From assembly GCA_035555675.1 (NCBI GenBank), contig DATMGH010000180.1, positions 37,091 to 101,090 of the forward strand: a stretch of 64,000 bases of DNA, in the 5' to 3' direction. Within the stretch, counting starts at the first letter, position 1; the number at the start of each line of letters is the position of its first letter. Position numbers and translations under genes: made by a program. Below are positions 55,545 through 64,000 of this stretch, in pieces. Source of the DNA: Solirubrobacter sp035555675 (lineage in GTDB: Bacteria > Actinomycetota > Thermoleophilia > Solirubrobacterales > Solirubrobacteraceae). The notes under the pieces were generated by a model, which was not told where the DNA came from, searched no databases, and worked only from the letters and a program-made list of their open reading frames with translations.

Positions 55545-56421
55545 CGCCGATCTCAAAGAGGCGTTCGCGCGGTTCCGTCGCGACATGATCACCGACAACG
55601 CGGCGGCGCTCACCTATTACGCGCTGCTGTCGCTGTTTCCGGCGCTGCTGTTTGCCGCGGCGCTGCTGGGTGTGTTCGGTCAGCAGGGGCTGATCGAGCA
55701 CGCCGCGTCCTACCTGCGCGACGCGGGGGCGCCGCCGTCGACGGTCGACTCGGTGACGAGCGCGCTGGCGTCCGCGCAGGAGCAGCGGGGACGGGCCGTC
55801 TTCGCGCTGGTCATCGGCGTCGGGCTGTCCCTGAACGGCGCCTCAGGCGCGTTCGCGGCCGCCGGGCGGGCGCTGAACAAGATCTTCCGGGTCGACGAGG
55901 GGCGCGGGTTCGTGCGCCGCAAGGCGCTCGACCTGGCGTGGACGCTGTGCGTGATGGTGCTCGCGCTGATCACGCTCGTGCTGGTCTTCCTCGGCGGCGG
56001 CGTGGCGTCCGACCTGCTCGGCAAGATCGGGATCGGAGACACGGCGGCGACGGTCTGGCTGGTCGTGCGCTGGCCGCTCGCGCTGCTGGTGACGATGGCG
56101 ATCTACGCGATCGTCTACTACGCCGCGCCGAACGCGGAGGTCCGGGAGTTCCGCTGGATCTCCCCGGGTGCGGTCGTGGGCGTGCTGCTGTGGATCCTCG
56201 CGTCGGCGCTGTTCTTCCTCTACGTGTCGAACTTCTCGTCCTACTCGGCGACCTACGGGGCGTTCGCGGGCGCGGTGATCCTGCTCGTCTGGCTGTGGGT
56301 GAGCAGCATCGCGTTCCTGTTCGGAGCCGAGCTCAACGCGGTGGTGGATCTGCGGCGGGCGCGGCGGGAGCCGAAGACGGACGATCGCCAGGTGCTGCCG
56401 GAGAAGGAGCCGGCGGCCTGA
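55537..56421 (+). CDS. YihY/virulence factor BrkB family membrane protein
   Basis: A 294-residue membrane protein of the YihY/UPF0761 family, once misnamed ribonuclease BN. DNAAALTYYALLSLFPALLF is the signature after the N-terminal amphipathic helix; further blocks are LVVRWPLALLVTMAIYAIVY, APNAEVREFRWISPGA and SATYGAFAGAVILLVWLWVS. Six helices are predicted. Role uncertain, possibly transport of an envelope compound. GTG at 55537 overlaps the IMPase start. Confidence 0.92.
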   Translation: MSIADLKEAFARFRRDMITDNAAALTYYALLSLFPALLFAAALLGVFGQQGLIEHAASYLRDAGAPPSTVDSVTSALASAQEQRGRAVFALVIGVGLSLNGASGAFAAAGRALNKIFRVDEGRGFVRRKALDLAWTLCVMVLALITLVLVFLGGGVASDLLGKIGIGDTAATVWLVVRWPLALLVTMAIYAIVYYAAPNAEVREFRWISPGAVVGVLLWILASALFFLYVSNFSSYSATYGAFAGAVILLVWLWVSSIAFLFGAELNAVVDLRRARREPKTDDRQVLPEKEPAA

Positions 56422-59400
56422 GCGTGCGGCTCTCCGGGTAGCTGCACAGCGCGGTGCGGCCCGGGCAGTCGCCGCAGAGGTCGCGGTTCGGCGTCGCCGT
56501 GACGGTGTAGTCGCGGGTCAGGATGCCCTCGGCCAGCGCTTCGATCGCGGCGGCGAGGTCGGCCGCGTCGTGGTGGGTGTAGGTCGTGAGGATCGGCTCG
56601 GCGGGGCGCTCCAGCAGGCAGTAGGCGACGTCGACGGCCGGCGCGCCCGCTCGCAGCGCGGCGAGGGCGTAGACGAGGCGCTGGGACTCGTAGTTGGCCT
56701 GGATGTAGGCCGCCGGGTCGCCCGGGACGGCGTCGGTCTTGTAGTCGACGATCAGGTGCGTGCCGTCGTCCTCGCGGGCGTAGACGTCGACGATGCCGCG
56801 CACGAGCGGGCCGGAGCCGTCGAGCTCGAGCGCGTAGGCGAACCAGGCTTCGCGGGTGACGCGGGCGGCGCGCGTCAGGCGCTCGCGCAGCGGTGAGTCC
56901 GTGAACGCGGTCACGAACGCGCGGATCTCCTCGATCTCGTGCGGTTGGAGCGTGATGCCGGCGTCGTCGGCGAAGGCCTGGACCTGCTCGCCGTCGGGGG
57001 GCCGCGGGTCGTCGAAGTCGAGCTGCTCGAGGGCCTGGTGGACGAGCGAGCCGCGGGTCCGGGCGTCGATACCGGGCTCGGTCTCAGGCTCCACCTGAGG
57101 CTGAGGTGGCTTGATGTTGGGCAGGCGGAGGACGCGCTGGAGGTAGAAGCGGTAGCCGCACTTGCCGTAGTCCGAGAGCTGAGAGTAGGAGAGCGTGCTC
57201 GTCGTCGGCCGCGCGCGGGTCAGCGCGGGCGGGACGACGGCGGGGGCGGCCGGGAGCGCCGTCGGCGCGGCCGTGTCGCGGGCCCGCGACCGCGGCTCCA
57301 GCGCGTCCTGCGGCAGCGTCTCGGGTACGACCAGCCGCGCCACGACGCGCCCGGGCCGCCCCGCCCAGGGACGATCGACGAGGACCGCGCCGCCGCCCGG
57401 CGCCGCGGCGTCTCCGCCGCCCGCCGGGTCGCTGCCCACGGCCGCGGCCTCTCCGCCGCCCGCCGCGTCTCCGCCGCCGCCCGCCGCGCTCTCCCCCGCG
57501 GCCGCGGCGCGGGCGAACGTGGCCTCCGGCACGCCGACGAGCGCGCGGGCGATCCAGTCGATCGGCGGGCCGCCCGGGCGCGGGGCGGGCCAGCGCCCGA
57601 TGTCGGTGCCGCCGCTGAGGATCAGCAGCTCCCGCGCGCGGGTCATCGCGACGTAGAAGAGGCGCCGCTCCTCCTCGGCCTCGGCGGCGATCTCGCGCTC
57701 GTTCAGCGCTTCCCAGGCGGTCGTGGGCACCGTGTCGCCGCCGCCCAGCGGCGCGAGGCGCAGGCCCGCGGTGCCGTCGCCGGCGACCAGCAGCGCCGAG
57801 CGCGAGCCGCCCGCGCGGCGGCCGAGGTCGGCGACGCAGACGACCGGGAACTCGAGCCCCTTGGCGCGGTGGATCGTCATCAGGCGCACGGCGTCCAGGC
57901 CCTCGGACTCGAGCGCGGCCTCGCCGTCGCGCGCCTCGGCCAGGTCGCGCGCCGCCGCGTCGGCCAAGAAGCCGCGCAGGTCGCGCCCCTCGGCGCGCTC
58001 GTACTCGCCAGCCAGCCGCATCAGCTTGCGCAGGTTCGCCAGCCGGCGGTCGCCGCCGGGCCGCGCGAGCGTGGCCAGGTCGTAGCCGGTCGCGGCGATC
58101 GCGCGCTCCAGCAGGACCTCCAGCGGCGCCCGCTGTGCGTGCTCGCGCTCGCTCGCCAGCAGCCGGGCGATCGGCGCGTCGGCGGCGATGACGGCGTCCC
58201 AGAGGCTGCCGCGGCGGCGGCCGTCCTCGGCCAGCCGGACGAGCTCGTCCGTGTCCGCGCCGTGAAAGGGCGAGGAGAGGACGGTCAGCAGCGCCTCCTC
58301 GTCGAGCGGGTTCGCCAGCACGCGCAGCCACGCGAGCCCGTCGCGCACCTGCTCCTGCGACCAGTAGCCGCGGCCGCCGACCACGTACGTCGGCAGGCCC
58401 TGCTCCTCGAGCGCCTCCTCGAGCAGGCGCAGCGACGCCGTCGCGCGCACCAGCACGACCATGTCGCCGGCGCGGCGCCCCTCGTCGTGCTCGGCGCGCA
58501 GCCGGTGCGCGATCGCGCGCGCCTCGGCGCGCCGCCACGGCTGGTCGCCGCCCTGGGCGAGGCCGACCGGCACGTCGTCCCACCCCTGCGTCGCGGTGAT
58601 CATCAGCTCGACGGGCGGCGCGCCGGGCGGCGGCTCGACCTCGAACAGCCGCAGCGGCCACTCCTGCTCGACGCGGCCGGCCCGCAACGGCGAGAAGCGC
58701 GGGCCGAGCTCGGGCGCGAACGCCTGGTTGAGCACGTCCAGCAGCTCCTCGCGGCTGCGGAAGTTGACCGTCAGCGCCCGCACCGTGCCGTGCTCGGCGC
58801 GGCCGCGGAAGATCGTCACGTCGGCGTGCCGGAAGCGGTAGATCGACTGGAACTCGTCCCCGACCGCGAACAGGTTGTCGCGCTCCAGCGCTTCCAGGAT
58901 CCGCAGCTGGACCGCGTTCGTGTCCTGGAACTCGTCGATCATGATCAGCTCGAAGCGCTCGGCCCAGCGGGCGCGGGCGGCGGCGTCGGCGAGGACGGTG
59001 ATGGCGCGCAGCTCGAGGTCGTCGAAGTCGACCGCGGCGCGTTCTGCCTTGAGCGCGTCGTAGGCGGCGCCGAAGCGGTCGAGGAGGGCGTCGATGAGCG
59101 CGAGAGCGCCGGTCGCGTGGTGGTCCGCGCAGGCGGCGCGGTACGCCGTCCACGCCTCGCGGTACGCCTCGCAGGCGCCGGAGTCGAGCGCCCGCGCGCC
59201 GCGCTTGAGCTCCGCGGGGGCGAGCGCGCCCGGCCAGGGCACGCCCGCGCCGCCCGCCGCCGCACCGCCGCCTGCGACCGCACCGCCGCCCGCGGCCGCA
59301 CCGCCGCCCGCGACCGCACCGCCGCCCGCAACCGCACCGCCGCCCGCGGCCGCACCGCCGCCCGCGGCCGCACCGCCGCCTGCGGCCGCCCCCGCTTCGC

Positions 59401-60073
59401 TGCGCCCCAGCAGCGCGGCGCACGCTTCCAGGGCGTCGCGGGCCGCGCGGACGCGCGCGCCGTCGCCCGCCGCCGCCAGATCGGCGACCGCCGCCTCACA
59501 GGCCGCGCGCAGCGTCGCGGCGTCCGGCACCGGCGGCGCCGGCGGGACGACCAGCCGCGGGCGGGCGTGACCGCGGGCGCGGAGGCTCGCGTAGGCGCCG
59601 AGCACCAGGTCCTTCAAGGCCGGCCCGTAGGAGGCGGCGAGGTCGATCGCCCGGAGATCGCGGCCCCAGCGCTCCAACGCGGCGTCGTAGGCCGCCGTCC
59701 GCAGGCGCTCGGCGGCCGTGTCCTCGAGGACCTCGAAGCGCGGGTCCAGCCCCGCTGCGAGCGGCTGGGCGCGCAGCAGCCGCGCGCAGAAGCCGTGGAT
59801 CGTCCCGATCCAGGCGCCGTCGACGGCCCGCGCGTGCTCGTCCTCCCCCAGCTCGATCAGGCGCCGGCGCAGGCGCTCGGCCAGCTCCCCCGCCGCCTTC
59901 TCGGTGAACGTCAACGCCAGGATCGCGTTGACCGCGACGCCGTCGTCGCGGATCGCCGCCGCGATCCGCTCGACCATCACCGCGGTCTTGCCCGACCCGG
60001 CGTTCGCGGTCAGTAGCGACGACCCGTGGCGGGCGTCGATCGCGGCGCGCTGCTCGGCGGTGAACCGTCTCAT
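56333..60073 (-). CDS. AddA/UvrD-like helicase-nuclease
   Basis: A 1246-residue ATP-dependent helicase with a C-terminal RecB-type nuclease, for processing double-strand breaks. Walker A is LTANAGSGKTAVMVERIA (residue about 25), motif II LIMIDEFQDTNAVQLRILEA, and motifs IV-VI include VRLMTIHRAKGLEFPVVC and FYVAMTRARELLIL. The nuclease has GIVDVYARE and LIVDYKTD. Cys residues in KCGYRFYLQRVL and LCGDCPGRTALC suggest an Fe-S cluster. A GAAAGG/GAVAGG insertion sits near residues 228-276. ATG overlaps the stop of the AddB-like gene. Confidence 0.88.
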   Translation of the reverse strand: MRRFTAEQRAAIDARHGSSLLTANAGSGKTAVMVERIAAAIRDDGVAVNAILALTFTEKAAGELAERLRRRLIELGEDEHARAVDGAWIGTIHGFCARLLRAQPLAAGLDPRFEVLEDTAAERLRTAAYDAALERWGRDLRAIDLAASYGPALKDLVLGAYASLRARGHARPRLVVPPAPPVPDAATLRAACEAAVADLAAAGDGARVRAARDALEACAALLGRSEAGAAAGGGAAAGGGAAAGGGAVAGGGAVAGGGAAAGGGAVAGGGAAAGGAGVPWPGALAPAELKRGARALDSGACEAYREAWTAYRAACADHHATGALALIDALLDRFGAAYDALKAERAAVDFDDLELRAITVLADAAARARWAERFELIMIDEFQDTNAVQLRILEALERDNLFAVGDEFQSIYRFRHADVTIFRGRAEHGTVRALTVNFRSREELLDVLNQAFAPELGPRFSPLRAGRVEQEWPLRLFEVEPPPGAPPVELMITATQGWDDVPVGLAQGGDQPWRRAEARAIAHRLRAEHDEGRRAGDMVVLVRATASLRLLEEALEEQGLPTYVVGGRGYWSQEQVRDGLAWLRVLANPLDEEALLTVLSSPFHGADTDELVRLAEDGRRRGSLWDAVIAADAPIARLLASEREHAQRAPLEVLLERAIAATGYDLATLARPGGDRRLANLRKLMRLAGEYERAEGRDLRGFLADAAARDLAEARDGEAALESEGLDAVRLMTIHRAKGLEFPVVCVADLGRRAGGSRSALLVAGDGTAGLRLAPLGGGDTVPTTAWEALNEREIAAEAEEERRLFYVAMTRARELLILSGGTDIGRWPAPRPGGPPIDWIARALVGVPEATFARAAAAGESAAGGGGDAAGGGEAAAVGSDPAGGGDAAAPGGGAVLVDRPWAGRPGRVVARLVVPETLPQDALEPRSRARDTAAPTALPAAPAVVPPALTRARPTTSTLSYSQLSDYGKCGYRFYLQRVLRLPNIKPPQPQVEPETEPGIDARTRGSLVHQALEQLDFDDPRPPDGEQVQAFADDAGITLQPHEIEEIRAFVTAFTDSPLRERLTRAARVTREAWFAYALELDGSGPLVRGIVDVYAREDDGTHLIVDYKTDAVPGDPAAYIQANYESQRLVYALAALRAGAPAVDVAYCLLERPAEPILTTYTHHDAADLAAAIEALAEGILTRDYTVTATPNRDLCGDCPGRTALCSYPESRTLRPPAPSPAAPGDRPSSAPAAPAADPPPR
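59252..59392 (-). repeat. 18-bp minisatellite inside the AddA-like gene
   Basis: About eight in-frame copies of an 18-bp unit (plus-strand form GCACCGCCGCCCGCGGCC) encoding GAAAGG or GAVAGG. A shorter Gly/Ala tract of the same kind lies near 57400-57500. Confidence 0.82.
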
Positions 60074-62940
60074 CCGGCGCGACAGATGCCGGGGTGGGCG
60101 CAGCCGCCGTTGTAGGCGCAGCGGTCGGGGCAGGGCTCGATCCGCCCCGCGCGCAGGTCCACGGCGGCCTGCGCGGCGATCGCGCGCGCGTCCTGCAGCC
60201 GCGTCTCGAGCGTCTCGGCGTCCCCCACGTCGCCGTTGACGTAGCGGCCGGGGATGTCGTCCAGGACCACCCCGCGGGGGCGCTGGTCGGCCGTGCCGAT
60301 CGGCTGGTAGAGCGCGCCGACGATCGTGTACCCCAGCTTCTCGCGCACCGCCAGCGCGTAGAGCGCGGCCTGGATGCGGGCGTCCTCGGCCCAGCGCGCG
60401 CCCGGGTGGACGGTGCGGCCCTTGTAGTCGCGGACGATCGCGCGGCCGCCGCGGACGTCGACCCGGTCGACGCGGCCGCTGACCGCGACCCCGTCGAGCT
60501 CGTAGTCGTCGAAGCTCCACTCCAGCTGGGTCGGGTCGTACGCCGCGCCGTTGAGCGCCTCGTGGCGGACGTAGCGCTCGAGGTCGACTTCGAGCGCCCG
60601 CGCGGCCGCCTTGGCCGGCGTGGTGCGGGCGGCGGCCTGGAGCTGGGCGATCGCCGCGTGCAGCTCCTCCAGCGCGGGCTCGAGCGTGGCCGGCGTGAGG
60701 CGGCCCGAGCCGGTGCGGGCCTCGAGGCCGCGCAGCGTGCGCTCCAGCACGGCGTGGGCGAGCGAGCCGCGCCGCATCGCCTCCGGGTCCGGATCCACGG
60801 GCGCCGGCTTGAGGACGTGCTCGATCAGCCACTTCACCGGGCACGTCGCGAACGTCTCCAGCCCGCGGGCGGACTCGCGGTCGCGGCCGGCGAGCACGTG
60901 CTTGACCTCGGGGTCGCGCGGCGCGTGCAACGGCTCGGGGTCCGGCTGGAGGTGCAGTGCCGCCTGGGCGCGGCGCAGCTCGTGCGGGGTCGGCGCCTCG
61001 GCGGGCGGCCAGGTGACCTCGGCCAGCAGCCGCCGCCCGCGGTCCTCCCAGAGCGCGTCGGTGAACAGCGCGCGGACGTCGTCCAGGAACGGCGACGGCT
61101 GCTGCGGCGCGCCCTCCTCGTCGCTGGAGCGGAACGAGAGGAAGAGCACTTCCTCGGGGCGCGAGACGGCGGCGTAGAAGAGCGAGCGCTCGCGCGGCAG
61201 CGTCGCCTCGTGGCGCGGGAGGACGAGCCCGGACGCGACCGCGAGCGCCGCCCGCGCCTGGTCGTCGAGGAACGGCTCGGCCTGCGGCCGGCGCGGGAGC
61301 TCGCCCTCCTGCAGCCCGCACAGCAGGATCGCGCGGAACCGGCGGGCGCGGATCGCGAGCGGGTCGGCGAGCAGGACCGCGTGCTCGTCGTGGCCCGGGT
61401 CGTGGACCTCGGCGGCGGACAGCGCGTCGAGCGCCTCGTGGGGGCCGGCGATCAGCGCCGGATCGAGCGCGTGCAGGCGGATCAGCTCGCGGGTGGCGTG
61501 GCGCAGCTCGCGGGCGGCGCGCGCGTCGGCGGCGTCACCGGCGTCGAGGACGTCGGCGCGGCGGACGTGGGGCGCGGTCCAGATCGCGTCGGCCTCCTCG
61601 AGCAGGCGCGTGAGGAACGGCTCGACGCCCTCGGCCGCCGCGTCCTTGAGCGCGTCGAGCTCGGTCAGGTCGCGACCGCCCAGGCGCCCCCAGTGGTAGC
61701 GGGCCTCGCGCGCCGTACGGGCCTCGGCGCGCCGCAGCGCGGCCTCGAGCCGGTCCGCGGTCGGGCCCCGCCCCTCCCCCTCGCCCGCCACCGCCTGCTT
61801 CCCCGGCGTGCGCAGCCACGTGACCACGTCGTCCGCGCTGCCGTCCAGCGCCGCCCGCGCGAACGCCAGGACGCCGGCGCCGAGCCGCGTGCGGGCCAGC
61901 GGCGTGCGCACGCGGTCGCGGGCGACCGGGATGCCGTAGCTCTCCAGCACCTGGGCGTAGAGGTCGGCGCCGGAGCGCACCAGCACGGCGATGTCCTCGG
62001 GCGCCATGCCGTCGCGCAGCAGCTCGAGTACCGACGCGCCCGCGAGCTCGGCCTCCGCGCGCTCGCCGCCCGCTTCCAGCAGCCGCACGGCCCCGTTGGG
62101 CGCCGCGCGCGCGGGCGCCGGCTCGAACAGCGCCCGCTCCAGGTGGTGCAGCGCGCCGCGGGCGCTCTCCGCGTAGTGCTCCGAGCGCGGCTCGAGGATC
62201 ACGTGCTCGGCGGCCAGCGGCTTGAGCAGCTCGACCGTCGTCGCGCTCCCGGCGAGCGCAGCGCGCCCCGGCTCGTACGTCAGCGCCACCGTGACGTCCG
62301 TGTCCGTACGGCGGACGAGCGTCTCCACCAGGTCGAGCTGCGCGGGCGTGAGGTCGTCGAACCCGTAGAGCAGCAGCGGACGCCCGTCCCAGACCTCGCG
62401 GACGTGCTCGAGCGCGGCGCGGGCCAGGCCGTCGGCGTCGATCGCCCCGAGCGCCTCCAGGCGCGCCTGGTAGGCCGAGTACAGCGCGGCGAGCTCGGCG
62501 GCGTGCGGCGGCGCCGTCCCCGCCTCGCGCCACGCGCGCACCGCGGCGCCGAACCGCGCCGGCCCGGCGAGCGAGCGCTGCAGCTCGCCGAACAGCTCCC
62601 CGAGCGCCGCGGCGAACCCGGGTCCGGCCGCGGACCCTTTGAGCGCGCGCAGGTCCGCGTCCCGGATCACGGCCCGCAGGACGCGCTCGCGGGCCAGCGG
62701 CCCGAGCGGGCGCCCGCGCACGCCGGCCTGGCGCGCGATGTCGCGCAGCAGCCGCGGGAACGTGGTGACGTCGGCGCCGAACACGATCCCGGCGGCCGCC
62801 AGCTCGCGCGAGTAGTGCAGCGCGTCCGCGGACGTCGGCACGACGAGCACGGGGTCGCACGCGAGCGCCGCGCGCAGCCGGTCGAGCACGGCGCCCGCCT
62901 TGGCGGCGTTCGCCGGGCCGGTGATGAGGGTCAGCGGCAT
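60070..62940 (-). CDS. AddB-like inactivated-helicase nuclease
   Basis: A 956-residue partner of the AddA-like protein. The N-terminal motif TLITGPANAAKAGAVLDRL is at the position of Walker A but lacks the G-K-T core, so this helicase half is probably inactive. The C-terminal nuclease has SGRVDRVDVRGGRAIVRDYK. Cys in LETFATCPVKWLIEHVL and EPCPDRCAYNGGCAHPGIC would hold an Fe-S cluster, as in AddB. ATG at 62940 (MPLTLITG) is preferred to upstream starts. The stop overlaps the next start by ATGA. Confidence 0.87.
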   Translation of the reverse strand: MPLTLITGPANAAKAGAVLDRLRAALACDPVLVVPTSADALHYSRELAAAGIVFGADVTTFPRLLRDIARQAGVRGRPLGPLARERVLRAVIRDADLRALKGSAAGPGFAAALGELFGELQRSLAGPARFGAAVRAWREAGTAPPHAAELAALYSAYQARLEALGAIDADGLARAALEHVREVWDGRPLLLYGFDDLTPAQLDLVETLVRRTDTDVTVALTYEPGRAALAGSATTVELLKPLAAEHVILEPRSEHYAESARGALHHLERALFEPAPARAAPNGAVRLLEAGGERAEAELAGASVLELLRDGMAPEDIAVLVRSGADLYAQVLESYGIPVARDRVRTPLARTRLGAGVLAFARAALDGSADDVVTWLRTPGKQAVAGEGEGRGPTADRLEAALRRAEARTAREARYHWGRLGGRDLTELDALKDAAAEGVEPFLTRLLEEADAIWTAPHVRRADVLDAGDAADARAARELRHATRELIRLHALDPALIAGPHEALDALSAAEVHDPGHDEHAVLLADPLAIRARRFRAILLCGLQEGELPRRPQAEPFLDDQARAALAVASGLVLPRHEATLPRERSLFYAAVSRPEEVLFLSFRSSDEEGAPQQPSPFLDDVRALFTDALWEDRGRRLLAEVTWPPAEAPTPHELRRAQAALHLQPDPEPLHAPRDPEVKHVLAGRDRESARGLETFATCPVKWLIEHVLKPAPVDPDPEAMRRGSLAHAVLERTLRGLEARTGSGRLTPATLEPALEELHAAIAQLQAAARTTPAKAAARALEVDLERYVRHEALNGAAYDPTQLEWSFDDYELDGVAVSGRVDRVDVRGGRAIVRDYKGRTVHPGARWAEDARIQAALYALAVREKLGYTIVGALYQPIGTADQRPRGVVLDDIPGRYVNGDVGDAETLETRLQDARAIAAQAAVDLRAGRIEPCPDRCAYNGGCAHPGICRAG

Positions 62941-63063
62941 GGACCCCATAGGGTCGCGCGCGCACCGGCCGGAACGCCGGCGACCCCGCTCGATGCGCCA
63001 CAAACCCGACGCTGGACGAATGTTTGACCGCGCGCGACGTTAAGAGTTGCGAATCTCCTCTGC

Positions 63064-63393
63064 ATGCCGACCCTGCACCTCCCCGCCGCGCACACGGACA
63101 CGGACGTCGCCCTCGCCACCGAGGTGGCGCTCGTGGTCGGCAGTGACGACCTGTACGTGACGTGGACGCACGGCGAAGGCCCGGGGCTCATCCCCGAAGT
63201 GGAGACGCTCACGCCCGACGACCTGCGCGCGAACGCGATCTCGCCCTTCGCCGAGGTCCTGGTGGCGATGGTGCAGGGCATCTCGGCGCTGTGGAACGCC
63301 CTGCTGCACCCGCCGAGCACGCGCGCGGAGCTCCCGGCGCCGCGCGACGACCGCCGCGCCCCGCGCTCGGCGGACGCCGAACCGACGCCGTGA
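63064..63393 (+). CDS. Hypothetical protein
   Basis: A 109-residue protein starting MPTLHLPAAHTDTDVALATE. It contains short strands (VALVVGSDDLYVTWTHGEG) and a helix (SPFAEVLVAMVQGISALWNA), with a charged tail. No family recognised. It is divergent from the AddB-like gene; TTGACC at 63024 may be a -35. A 45-bp palindromic element starts at its stop codon. Confidence 0.6.
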   Translation: MPTLHLPAAHTDTDVALATEVALVVGSDDLYVTWTHGEGPGLIPEVETLTPDDLRANAISPFAEVLVAMVQGISALWNALLHPPSTRAELPAPRDDRRAPRSADAEPTP

Positions 63394-63435
63394 GCGGTCA
63401 CGTTCGCCCGCCGGCGGCGCAAAAGTGACCACTCG
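63391..63435 (+). repeat. 45-bp imperfect palindromic element, copy C
   Basis: Starts TGAGCGGTCAC (the TGA is the stop of the preceding gene) and ends GTGACCACTCG; arms pair with two mismatches. Same length as copies A and B more than 55 kb away. It lies between converging genes and could serve as a terminator. Confidence 0.7.
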
Positions 63436-63474
63436 CCGCGCCGAGGCGACCCGCTGCGCGCCGGCGCGCGCCCG

Positions 63475-64000
63475 CTACGCGGCTTCGGACCGCGACGACG
63501 TGGCCTGCGCGGGCGCGGCGCTCTCGGCCGTGGCCGCGGCCTCCTCGCCCTCCGGCGGCTTGGCGCCCTCGCGCGCCCAGGGCTCGTCGAACTCGACCCG
63601 CCAGCGCCCCTCTTCGGTCTGCATCAGCGCCAGCCGGGCCCGGAACGAGCGCCCCGAGCGGCCCTTGAAGCCCGTCACGGCCTTCTCGGTCCGCCCGCGC
63701 GCGATCAGCTCGCGCGCGACCGCCGGCGGCAGCGTCTTGCCCGCCTTGCTCTTCCAGATCACGAACCCGCAGCCCGGATCCTCGCGCGACCAGCACGAGA
63801 AGCCCTTGCGGTTCTCGACGATGTCGTGCCCGCAGACCGGGCACGGCCCAAGGTTCGCGCGCGGAATCCGCACTTCCTTGAGCTTCTCGTCGAGCGTCGT
63901 GACCGTCGCGCCCGCGAACCCGGCGATGTCCGCCATGAACTGCGAGCGGGACTCCGAGCCCTGCTCGATGCGCCCGAGCCGGTGCTCCCAGTCGCCGGTC
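63475..64000 (-). CDS. DNA topoisomerase III-like protein, C-terminal part (runs off the right edge)
   Basis: The last 174 codons of a type IA topoisomerase. From the edge it reads TGDWEHRLGRIEQGSESRSQ, the end of the core fold, then the C4 zinc domain with CPVCGHDIVENRKGFSCWSR and DPGCGFVIWKSKAGK. A toprim-linked GFKGRSGRSFRARLAL block and an Ala/Glu-rich tail follow. The catalytic Tyr lies outside the window. An internal ATG at 63936 is not the start, since homologous sequence continues before it. Topoisomerase III (TopB) is the best fit. Confidence 0.85.
   Translation of the reverse strand, partial: TGDWEHRLGRIEQGSESRSQFMADIAGFAGATVTTLDEKLKEVRIPRANLGPCPVCGHDIVENRKGFSCWSREDPGCGFVIWKSKAGKTLPPAVARELIARGRTEKAVTGFKGRSGRSFRARLALMQTEEGRWRVEFDEPWAREGAKPPEGEEAAATAESAAPAQATSSRSEAA

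Noticed and set aside
54571..55701. Minus-strand frame covering the IMPase region in another frame
   Set aside because: The IMPase motifs lie only in the 54777-55544 frame; this one is compositionally biased noise.
60094..63027. Plus-strand frame of about 977 codons opposite the AddB-like gene
   Set aside because: Antisense shadow without any recognisable domain.
63475..63936. A complete small gene starting at ATG 63936
   Set aside because: Homology to topoisomerase III continues upstream of that ATG to the window edge, so it is the tail of a longer gene.

Overview
This window is very GC-rich bacterial DNA, almost fully coding on both strands, with frequent ATGA, GTGA and TGATG gene overlaps and many GTG, TTG and possibly CTG starts. 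The gene content (SigF/SigB-like sigma factors with partner-switching regulators, a WS/DGAT acyltransferase, CsbD, SIMPL, PHP-glycosyltransferase fusion, Ku/LigD) points to a soil actinobacterium, most likely of the Thermoleophilia/Solirubrobacterales type. That lineage is inferred from gene content only; no rRNA gene is present. No tRNA, rRNA, CRISPR array, insertion sequence or prophage was seen.

Layout. 0-6 kb: a cut-off acyl-CoA dehydrogenase, a TauE-type permease, a wax-ester/diacylglycerol acyltransferase, a SufT-like protein, a STAS protein beside a 20-bp palindrome, FxsA, a lipocalin-like protein and a HAD hydrolase. 6-12 kb: two poorly known genes, about 850 bp of repeat-rich non-coding DNA, a secreted M36 metalloprotease with a detached C-terminal domain. 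12-24 kb: TetR/SRPBCC pair with operator, secreted glycosidase-like protein, NUDIX, class V aminotransferase, DUF1810, gltBD, a GT4 glycosyltransferase, SIMPL protein. 24-28.5 kb: phosphodiester glycosidase-like protein, PHP-glycosyltransferase fusion ending in a 15-bp minisatellite, repeat-rich non-coding DNA, a frameshifted deacetylase. 28.5-32 kb: a tocopherol-type set (cyclase-like, MPBQ/MSBQ methyltransferase-like, homogentisate phytyltransferase-like). 32-40 kb: transaldolase-transketolase, secreted protein, small zinc protein, MFS exporter with HxlR regulator, NDH-2. 40-45 kb: NHEJ genes (separate LigD polymerase, Ku, LigD ligase) with topoisomerase IB and a sigma factor among them. 45-55 kb: a dense general-stress island with further sigma factors, STAS antagonists, anti-sigma kinases, a Crp-like regulator, CsbD, DJ-1/PfpI and an ANTAR regulator. 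55-64 kb: IMPase, YihY, an AddA/AddB-like helicase-nuclease pair and the end of a topoisomerase III.

The genes group into a few working units. gltBD makes glutamate. tal-tkt serves the pentose phosphate pathway. Ku/LigD and AddAB-like proteins handle double-strand breaks. The STAS/anti-sigma/sigma modules would control a stress regulon, and five to six promoters with a GGGTAG -10 box lie inside that island. The most interesting unit is the tocopherol-type cluster at 28.9-32.2 kb, because vitamin E synthesis is classically a trait of oxygenic phototrophs. A second notable signal is a family of 45-bp imperfect palindromes sharing the ends GAGCGGTCAC and GTGACCACTCG, found at distant non-coding sites.
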